Below are positions 56,881 to 64,000 of a DNA stretch of 64,000 nt, in pieces. A program made the position numbers and the translations under genes. The stretch's first letter is position 1. Each line of letters opens with the position of its first letter. The notes beneath the pieces were generated by a model that saw only the letters and a list, made by a program, of their open reading frames with translations, did not search any database and was not told the DNA's origin. Source of the stretch: Costus lasius. Taxonomy: Eukaryota; Streptophyta; Magnoliopsida; Zingiberales; Costaceae. The stretch covers positions 32,565,565 through 32,629,564 of the forward strand of contig CM050451.1 of assembly GCA_027563935.2 (NCBI GenBank), read 5' to 3'.

Positions 56881-57320
56881 GCCGTCACAGCCAGGCCATG
56901 ACCCCCCGTCATGGGCATGACAAGCCCACACCCCGCTAGGCACGGCCGTGCCCCTCATCACCCCCCTAGAGGCTCGCCTGTGATGGACTTGGTGGAAGAA
57001 CCTGAACTCAAGCACGGGCGTGCGTCCCGTCACGGACAGGCCGTGATGGGATCGGCCAAATCCACAAACACTAAACACGGCTGTGAAGCGGAACACGGGC
57101 AAGCCATGACCAGTGCGGCAAAAAATGGAAAAAATGGTGATTGCAGACGTGAACGCCGTCATGGCCGTGCATCTCATCACGGCAAGGCCATGTCCACTTC
57201 GCTAGAACCCAGACGACCTGATCACAGCTGTGTGTCTCACCATAGCAAGGCCGTGTCCACTTCGCCAGAATCCAGATGGCCCGATCACGGCCGTGAACAG
57301 CATCACGGGCAGACCGTGAC
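56881..57320. repeat. CACGGCCGTG-type dyad repeats in the chromovirus 3' region
   Basis: Successive units with a CACGGCCGTG-like dyad, about 8 bases, then CACGGGCAGACCGTGA-like sequence. The spacing is close to 63 bp over much of the block. Decayed forms are CACAGCTGTG, CACGGCTGTG and GTCATGGCCGTG. Confidence 0.8.
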
Positions 57321-57675
57321 CACCCTGGAAAGCTCCATGTCACCCCGGCGACCTCGTTTTGATGTGCACAACCCTCCCTACCATGTTTACCCATCCAAGG
57401 AGGACCCAAAGGAGGCAAACAAGGTGACAATCTGGCGATCCCAATGTCAAAGCAACCCTCTGGACCACTTCATGGGTGCCATCAACCCACTCTCCGTCCA
57501 TCCTGAGGTGGTTCAGCCCCAGGACACGGCAAGCCAACTTCCTGAAGACCCAACCCCAAATGGATCCCACAACCACATCAGCAATATAGCTCAAGAGCGA
57601 GCCTCCATGGTGGTGGCCCAGCCCACAACTTCCAAGTTTTGCTGTTTTATCGCGATGTGCTCGGATCGCGTCTAA
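56911..57675 (+). other. Open frame over the dyad repeats (254 codons), unrecognised
   Basis: Downstream of pol, an open frame encodes six His-rich repeats of the pattern HGRASxHGxA(V/M) at residues 11, 35, 56, 84, 105 and 126, mostly 21 residues apart. A low-complexity remainder follows. The protein repeat is what one expects from translating the 63-bp dyad repeats, so it may be non-coding. No known domain is recognised. Confidence 0.4.
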
Positions 57676-59160
57676 CCGCCTCCGACACCACCCGTACATG
57701 GAAGAATCAAAGGACCTACACCCTTGCATGAGTAGTTGATAGTTGGTAGGATTATATTCTGGTTAGTTTTATGTGGCAGCTTGACCACTTTTTGGTAGTT
57801 AGTTGTTAGGATGCTGTGATGTGGGGTGGAGACACGTGATGAGTAAACTAGAAAAAAAAGTAATTAAAATCTAAAAATACAGTAAGCAGCCAGAAATATA
57901 GTGCTACAGAAATTAATCAGTTAAGCAATGTAGCTATGCATTGTAGAAGGATCCATTCAATGAATATTTAAACCAATTAAACCAAATTGTAGACCAAGAC
58001 TTGTTCTTCTGAAGCACTTCAAATTAGATAGTGGACTCCTTCTTGAGCATATAGATTTAGTGCAACCAATATAGCTAGTCATATCGGTAAATTAAAATTG
58101 CTCAGAAATGTTTTAGATTGCAAATTTTGCAATGCCTGCTAGATTGAACTGTTGAACCTGGGCTTGCATCAACTAGTCCAAATGAAAGTACAAGATGTGT
58201 GCTTCATTCAAGATACTTGTTGCACCAATTGCTTGAAGCACCTGCACAAATAACACTATTCAGATTAGTTGTGAAAATGAATGCAGGAGTTAAATTATTC
58301 ATCAAACGTTGCTATGTCTTGTAGCATGTTCTAGTCCATTTGGATCGTCGCAACTGATCCGAATGATAGAAGATGTTATGGTTTTTCTATTGGTTCCAAG
58401 GATCAGAGCTGGAGGCTTGTCCGAGCATGTTTAAAACCTGCAAAATTAAGATTAATAAGATTAATAATATGGCAAAGCAGGAGACAAGAGGCAACAATTC
58501 TGGAAAAAACAGAGGGAAGCTGGCTGATTTCGTTCGTCGTCGGGAGGAAGAGAGGCGGCGCAGGCGGGGTTGTTTAGATTGGGAATTCTACCAGGATGTG
58601 ATTGACGGGGTTGGAGCGGCGGAGGCGTCGAATCGGCGACGGTGAAGCCAGAGCAAAGTAAATCCTTGAAACAGTGGACTTGGGTGAAAGCAGGGAGATT
58701 GCGAATGGAGCAGGGGAAGTCGCCGATCGCCGTAGAAAGCACGAACACTGAACCTGCTACAACTGGGAATACTTGTGATGGTGACGAAGGTGTGGCCGGA
58801 GTTTATGGGCGGACGGTGGCCGGTCAGAGGAGAACGAGGCTTAGTGGCAGATCTAGGGCGGAAGTAGGGCGCAAACAGGGGATCTCAAAGGGAGTTTCAA
58901 TTCCGGCAATCCGCGCGGTGGATGGATGAATGCCGGCGGCTGAACCTTCATTGTGGCGAGGAGGAGTGGTGGCCAAAGTTTCGTAGAGATCCAACGGCTA
59001 GATTGCCGGCGGTGAGCTCACGAATTTTCAGCAACCTAGGAAATCTGGGTTGAACTTCAGACGAAACAGAAGAGGAGGATTAGAGGCAGAAGAAGAGATT
59101 AGAGGAGAAGAGAAGAGGGGAAGGTAGGCGACACGATCGCCTCAGAGGAGAAAGGAGACA
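57676..59160. other. No recognised gene; possible LTR and leader remnants
   Basis: 57680-57840 may be the edge of the chromovirus LTR, but no matching copy is in the window. 57850-58480 is AT-rich unique sequence. 58500-59160 is purine-rich with GGCGGCG and GAAGAGAGG words. Frames at 58373-58645 and 58461-58748 overlap on opposite strands and have no motif. Confidence 0.4.
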
Positions 59161-59264
59161 ACCGATTCCATGGACGAAGAAACTATTACATTCATCAAAA
59201 CATTCTGCTGATTACAAAGTTCATATGTGATACATATAGAGACACATTGGGAGAAACGTTCCTG

Positions 59265-59475
59265 CTGAACGTTGGAGTTTCCTTTCTTGAGAAGCTGCAC
59301 AGATGGCGTTGAAGCTTTCCTTGTGGGCTGAATCTGGTTTGAGCAAAGGTATGGAAGGAGACGTTGGAACTTCCATCTTGGATCCGCAGAGAGATACGTT
59401 TAAGCTTCCTTTGCAGCGGTGAAGATGAGATTGATCAGCAGGAGAGACGTTGAGGCTTCCATTTTTTTTTGCAGC
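59265..59475. repeat. Five imperfect ACGTTGNAGCTTCC repeats
   Basis: ACGTTGGAGTTTCC, GCGTTGAAGCTTTCC, ACGTTGGAACTTCCA, ACGTTTAAGCTTCC and ACGTTGAGGCTTCCA, at irregular intervals of about 40-55 bp. It may belong to an LTR that ends near 59790. Confidence 0.6.
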
Positions 59476-59560
59476 GATCAAGATTTGTGCAGACGTGCGC
59501 TTGATGAAATGTTGAGATGAGTGTTGGCTGCATTGAACTCTGAGATTCGTGAAAATAGTT

Positions 59561-59785
59561 GCATGTTGGTTTGGTGCATCTTGTTTTGTTGTTGGCTGAT
59601 CGCATGGAGTAGTCTTGGGCCTCTTTTGCGGTGAATTATTCGTGATAAGTGGGCTTGTCTTGGGCTTCTCTTGAAGTGGTTATTTATTGAGCTAGCTTTA
59701 TTGGTAGAGTTTGCTAGCTTATTTGCGAACCACCAAGCCTTTGACTACGGAAACCTTAGGCTCCACTTATATCTTCGTGGCTTGG
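59561..59785 (+). repeat. LTR-like repeat, left arm of an inverted pair
   Basis: GCATGTTGGTTTGGTGCATC...TATCTTCGTGGCTTG. Its reverse complement occurs at 61459-61682 with high similarity. An initiator-Met primer site begins 13 bases after it, so this copy behaves as the end of a 5' LTR. The true LTR start may lie further left. Confidence 0.8.
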
Positions 59786-59797
59786 GGGCAAACAGTT

Positions 59798-59815
59798 TGG
59801 TATCAGAGGGAGGTT
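59798..59815 (+). promoter_or_regulatory. Primer binding site, tRNA-iMet type
   Basis: TGGTATCAGAGGGAGGTT agrees with the initiator-Met complement at 16 of 18 bases. Confidence 0.8.
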
Positions 59816-59937
59816 CTGGGCAACTCTTGTCTGCCCACACGATCCTTTGTTCTTTGCATAAAAAAAATTGTTAGTTCTTGTTTTCATGTTTTATTGCTTA
59901 TTGTTTTTGCATGTTTTGCTAATTACTTGCATTTGAA

Positions 59938-59960
59938 ATATATATATATATATATATATT
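59938..59960. repeat. (AT)n microsatellite
   Basis: About 11 TA units in the leader between primer site and gag. Confidence 0.9.
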
Positions 59961-60195
59961 TGTTTTTGTTTTATTGCTTTCATGTTTCTTGTATTTAGTT
60001 TGCATGTTAGTTAAGTAATTTGCTATTTATTTGAAAAAAAAAAATCATTATGTGCTTTCATGCTTAGTTGTTTATAGCTCTTGCATGCTAGTGTGTTTTA
60101 TCATAGATTTTTCTCTCTTACTAGCCTAAATCATTTATGTCATCCTAGGGAGAGCTCTATTTTCAAAATATTATATTGTGTTTTCAAAACTTCCC

Positions 60196-60546
60196 ATGGC
60201 CACTAGACTCAACCCCCTAAGAGGCAACAGACCACCCACCAAGAGATGGGATGAAATGATAAAAGAAATGTATGATCCTTCATCTCTCAAAGCAAAATTT
60301 CTTACACAAGAGAACATGAATGTAGTTGAATATATACTGAAGTTTAATGCCCTCTACCATAGGAGTAGAACTAGAGAAACTCCTAGGGTTTTGCTTAACC
60401 GGTTTATAGATGGTCTTAGCTTTGAGATTAAGAGAGGTCTCACCTACTACCCCATATACACAATAGAAGATGCTTTTCAAATAGCTAGTAAGGTAGAACA
60501 AAATCTTAAGGCATATTGGAAAAGACTTGACCAAAGTAGAACATGA
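60196..60546 (+). CDS. Ty3-type gag fragment
   Basis: Met at 60196 (MATRLNPLRGNRPPTKRWDE) starts an open frame of 116 residues. It corresponds to the middle of a Ty3 gag core: DEMIKEMYDPSSLKAKFLTQ, VVEYILKFNALYHRSRTRET, LLNRFIDGLSFEIKRGL and YTIEDAFQIASKVEQNLK. The first half of a normal gag core and any zinc knuckle are missing. It follows the primer site at 59798 by about 380 bp, in the position of gag. A stop at 60544-60546 ends it. Confidence 0.65.
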   Translation: MATRLNPLRGNRPPTKRWDEMIKEMYDPSSLKAKFLTQENMNVVEYILKFNALYHRSRTRETPRVLLNRFIDGLSFEIKRGLTYYPIYTIEDAFQIASKVEQNLKAYWKRLDQSRT

Positions 60547-61443
60547 AGCCAACCACTCCAACAAAAACTTCTTCAAACCACAAAGCTTACCTTAAAAACC
60601 AAAACAAGTCCAGATGAGACGTGTGAAACTCAAGAGGCAAACCATGAAGTAGAACCCATTCCTCAACCTTCAATTTTAGAGTCCATACCCACAGGTCCTC
60701 AACTTGAGTCTAGCATTCTAGTTAAAGAGCCCATAGTTGACTTATCTGAGAGTCAAACTACCCATAAGTTACCCATAGAGACCATTCTAGACCTGTCTCA
60801 ATTTAAGAGTAAAATAGAACCGTCGCCTTCAATTTTAGGACCCATACCCACAGGTTCTCAACTTGACCTTAGCACTACCTCTAGCGAACCTAAAGATGAC
60901 TTGCCTAAAAATCCAGTTGAACCCAAACCCATAGGTCTTCTTGAACCATGTCATGAACCTAAGTTATAACTTTTTGGGCTTGACCTGGATCCTAATCCTC
61001 AACCTTTAAGTCAACCCCTAGACATAGAAAATCTCTTCCAAGACCCTATGATCCTTGAATCTTGTCTTTTAGGCCCTTCTACCCACACCCTTAAGCCCAC
61101 ATTAGCATCAACAAAACATAATGAACTCAAACATGCTTTGCACTGTGCTCTTATTGAAATTGAGTATATTGATTTCATCATTCCTTGTTCTTTTCAAAGT
61201 CCTGTGATTTTCTATGACAAATTTACTAATGAATATGGCCGAGAAAGGGAATTCAATGCAGGTGTCCGTGACTTGCGGCTTGGACTTTGGATATGGAATC
61301 ACATGACAAGATGTTGTGATGCTAACAACATTTTGAAGATTCAGATCCAGAAGGAACAATTCACCCTTGCCTCTCTAGAACTTCTCCACCAACACAAGAA
61401 CAATTCTTTGGGGAAGAATTTTTTTTCACCTGGGGAGAAATGA
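60547..61443 (+). pseudogene. Pro/Ser-rich spacer frame and unrecognised frame after gag
   Basis: 60600-60968 is open and rich in Pro, Ser, Glu and Lys, with a repeated PSILxxIPTGxQLxxS. After a TAA near 60967 an open frame (Met 61048) encodes about 130 residues, including ELKHALHCALIEIEYIDFII and EREFNAGVRDLRLGLWIWNH, ending NSLGKNFFSPGEK. Its last 60 bases resemble 62525-62590, the end of the integrase gene (NSLEENFFHPGR). This suggests a deleted element in which gag is joined to the 3' end of the internal region. Confidence 0.5.
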
Positions 61444-61458
61444 TGGGGGCAGAGACCA

Positions 61459-61682
61459 CAAGCCACGAAGATATAAGTGGAGCCTAAGGTTGCTGTAGTC
61501 AAAGGCTTGGAGGTTCGCAAATAAGCTAGCAAGCTCTACCAATAAAGCTAGCTCAATAAATAACTACTTCAATAGAGGTCCAAGACAAGCCCACTTATCA
61601 CGAATAATTCGCCGCAAAAGAGGCCCAAGACTACTCCATGCGATCAGCCAACAACAAAACAAGATGCGCCAAACCAACATGC
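61459..61682 (-). repeat. LTR-like repeat, right arm of the inverted pair
   Basis: Reverse complement of 59561-59785. It lies between the GGGGAGAAATGATGGGGG purine tract (end of an internal region) and integrase codons. An LTR in the 3' position should be in direct, not inverted, orientation. Confidence 0.82.
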
Positions 61683-62645
61683 TGTTACTATTGTGTCTAA
61701 CAGGGATACTAGGTTTGTCAGCCACTTTTGGAGAACCCTGTGGAAACTTCTAGGCACAAACTTAAAATTCTCCACTGCCTATCATCCCTAGACGGATGGT
61801 CAGACAGAAGTGGTCAACATATCACTTGGGAGTATCCATAGGAGCCTAGTTGGAGAGCACCCCGGTAATTGGGACAAACTACTAACCACGGCCGAGTTCT
61901 CTTACAATAGTGTGCCTAAACCGAACCACTGGCCTTTCACCCTTTCAAGCCAACTTAGGGTACCAGCCGAATAAACCCATTGACCTTTTCCCTGCACCTA
62001 GGCATTTCCATGTTTCTATATCAGCTAGAGACTTAGCCCTTTATATTTCACAACTTCATCATGAGTTATATAGCACTATGTTAGACTGTGTTAATCATTA
62101 TCGCGATGATGCTAACAAGACACGCCGAGAAAAGGGCATTTTCTGTAGGTGACCAGGTTATACTGCGAGTCTGTGAGGAGCACATCCAAGGGCATGAACA
62201 CAAGATAGATGCGAAGGGAATCGGACCCTTCACCATTACGGGCAAGATCAACAACAATGCCTACATACTGGATCTGCCACCTGATCTGGGGATCCCAGTC
62301 ACTGTCAACATAGAGGATCTCACACTCTACCACGAGCCACTTCCCACCCCAGAGCCTGCTGATGCCCACGAGCCAGCCATTGATGCCATCTTGGAAGATG
62401 AGACTCGCCTCACACATGACGAGGTACAAATCTTTTACCGAGTCCATTACACATCTGGTGAGGTGGTTTGGCTTCCTGAGGCTGAGCTTGTCCAAGCCAA
62501 CCCTGAGTTACTCCAAGGGTACAAGGTCAATTCTCTAGAGGAGAATTTTTTTCACCCGGGGAGAAATGATGGGGGGCTAAGACCAGCTCTGAGGAGATCC
62601 ACTCGGGTTCGAAGGAAACCCCTCAGGTATGGGTTCTCTTCCTAG
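61683..62645 (+). pseudogene. Chromovirus integrase, catalytic end to C-terminus
   Basis: It begins within the integrase core ([26 protein letters not shown]-stop-TDGQTEVVN with the catalytic Glu) and passes through frameshifts near 61912 and 62140. It continues with GLSPFQANLGYQPNKPIDL, ARDLALYISQLHHEL, FSVGDQVILRV and the GPF domain (KGIGPFTITGKINNNAYILD). The end, YRVHYTSGEVVWLPEAELVQ, is like a degenerate chromodomain, followed by a basic tail. The 5' portion is absent because the inverted repeat ends at 61682. Confidence 0.83.
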
Positions 62646-64000
62646 GGTCCTACTTTCTTCTTGCATTGCATCGCATCATGATAGGTTAGAAGCATAAGCA
62701 CATTCCTTATTTGCACATCTACTTTCCTTATATGCATATCTGTAATTTGCTTTAAATAAAAATGCCATGTCATTCCTAGTGCATTAGGGTAGCATATTTG
62801 TTGGGCAACTAACCCTGCAGGTGAAGAAGCGGCTCAAGACAACTCAGAAAATTCAACTCACTAGGTGAGTGAGTAGTGAGCTCCAAAGAAAGAAAGTTAG
62901 CTTCAACATAGTTCAACTCCTTCCACTTGAAGACTTCAGTTAAAGGGGCTTCAAAAATCATCAACTCCCTTGCCAAATCAAGCCTTGGGCGACCACATCA
63001 ACAATCAATTCGGCCAAGTCAAGATCCACAATTCAAGGAGTCAATCAATCATCCACCAATCATGCAATCATCAAGTTGGCGCCTAACATTTGAAGACATA
63101 AATTCAAAATTCAACCACACATGGAAGCCTTATCAAATCACAACCGATTGCTTCCTCCTCTCAACATTTGCGCCAGCCCCCTGGAGCCAAGAATTTAAAA
63201 AACTTACCATGAAGAAGCCGGCCAAAGATGGAAGTCCAACCAAGAGCATTTGCGCCCCTTCCTTGTTCTCCTTTGTGTTTAATGCTGAATTATTCTCTCT
63301 TAATTTTGCCTTTGCGCCTAGGGGAAAATGTCTTATGTAACCCTAGCTTGCCTTGCCCTATATATTGTAGCCTTCACGGCATTACTTGCATCTTGATTTT
63401 GAATGAAAAATTGTCTATTAGTTGCCTAGCAAATCAACTCTCGGTGCTTGTGTCACTAAGTTTTCTCTTCTCCTCTATCCGCATCCACTATCTCCTCACC
63501 TAGCCGAGACCTTCATCCTTTCCAAGTTGCAAACCGAGGCTTCCCTTTCAAGCAACAAGTGATGGAGAACTTCCTTGTGGCCGAGACCCAACTTGAAGGA
63601 GCCCTTGATGTTGAGGCCACCTCTTTGAAGGAGCTTTTCTAAGATAAGTGTTCTCCCTCTTGCGACTTTGTTTCTTCCTTCTTTACAAGTTTAGAGATCT
63701 ACACTTTGTTTGACTCTTCTAGGAAAGAAGGCGCTTGGAGTTTGAAGGCCCCTTTGGGGCACAAGCCCTCTCTTATCCACCCCTCCATATTTTAGTTAGT
63801 CCTACTTATTGTCTAGGCAAGAGAACTTGGAGGCTTAACCTCCCTCTTGCACTTTGTCTTTGTAAAGCCTCATAACTATTGCTTAACTCACCCACGCCTG
63901 TGTGGGATTGCTGGAATGCCTGTGTGTAACCGACACCTTCCATCAGAGTAGGACCGGTGAAGAACGGGAAGGTGACCCCTTCTATTCTCAAGGGGTCCAC
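62646..64000 (+). other. Probable 3' LTR or flanking repeat, not resolved
   Basis: It follows the end of pol. No protein motif in its frames (62927-63340, 63228-63503). A CCCTATATATTGTAGCC at 63357-63373 followed by a pyrimidine-rich CTTCTCCTCTATCC region looks like an LTR promoter. No second copy is present to define ends. Confidence 0.4.
63357..63373 (+). promoter_or_regulatory. Possible TATA box of an unresolved LTR
   Basis: CCCTATATATTGTAGCC, the only strong TATA-like sequence in the last kilobase. Confidence 0.35.

Noticed and set aside
57700..57860. LTR boundary of the decayed chromovirus
   Set aside because: TGATAGTTGG could be a start, but no second copy or end was found.
58373..58748. 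Host gene with Arg/Glu-rich protein
   Set aside because: Overlapping opposite-strand frames in purine-rich DNA; no splice pattern, domain or codon signal that I can support.

Overview
The window is plant nuclear DNA, almost certainly an angiosperm, from a repeat-dense, probably heterochromatic stretch. I recognise no host gene. Nearly everything assignable is LTR-retrotransposon sequence: a Tekay/Del-type chromovirus, several Athila/Tat-like Ty3 elements with tRNA-Asp primer sites, Copia elements with initiator-Met primer sites, and fragments of other chromoviruses. Clade names rest on remembered family motifs, not on searches. The species cannot be named from the sequence.

Layout. 1-884 is the end of a Tekay-like LTR. 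885-1816 and 12000-14088 are the two halves of an old Athila/Tat-like gag-protease element. It is split by a complete, young Tekay/Del element (1817-11999, minus strand, TSD TTTTC, intact 1539-residue Gag-Pol). The old element's LTR (14089-16105) and tRNA-Asp primer site are fused to a truncated Copia reverse transcriptase (16128-17366). That fragment shares an LTR with a complete but mutated Copia element (17388-26227). A short antisense Ty3 RNase H fragment, a second Copia LTR and its leader follow (26228-29560). 29561-42271 is a large Athila-like element with two gag-like reading frames, itself hit by a solo LTR (32597-34299, TSD GATGA). 42272-47011 is the 3' part of another Athila-type element with an ATHILA ORF-1-like gene. 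A decayed chromovirus pol (47012-48623 and 56388-56790) is interrupted by a complete 7.8-kb non-autonomous Athila-like element (48624-56387, TSD GTCCC). The right end (59.5-62.6 kb) holds a gag gene, an inverted LTR-like pair and an integrase C-terminus.

The most unusual material is non-coding. (1) Arrays of CGG-n-CCG dyads fill part of every Athila-like LTR and recur in two other retroelement lineages here. (2) A pair of stem-loops with compensatory base changes lies about 0.5 kb before the 3' LTR in several elements. (3) A CTTGGG-AGGCAA-CCCAAG hairpin follows each gag-type frame and precedes a splice-acceptor-like tract. (4) The Copia leader carries three hairpins with the same CCTC loop position. 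(5) The Tekay LTR carries four 29-nt hairpins with covarying stems. The Athila-like non-autonomous family (48624-56387, related to 36660-40429) encodes only a diverged gag-like protein with a zinc knuckle, an acidic middle and a predicted membrane-spanning C-terminus. It is the best candidate here for an undescribed element family.

Limits: all alignments were made by eye. LTR identities, covariation statistics and clade assignments need computation.
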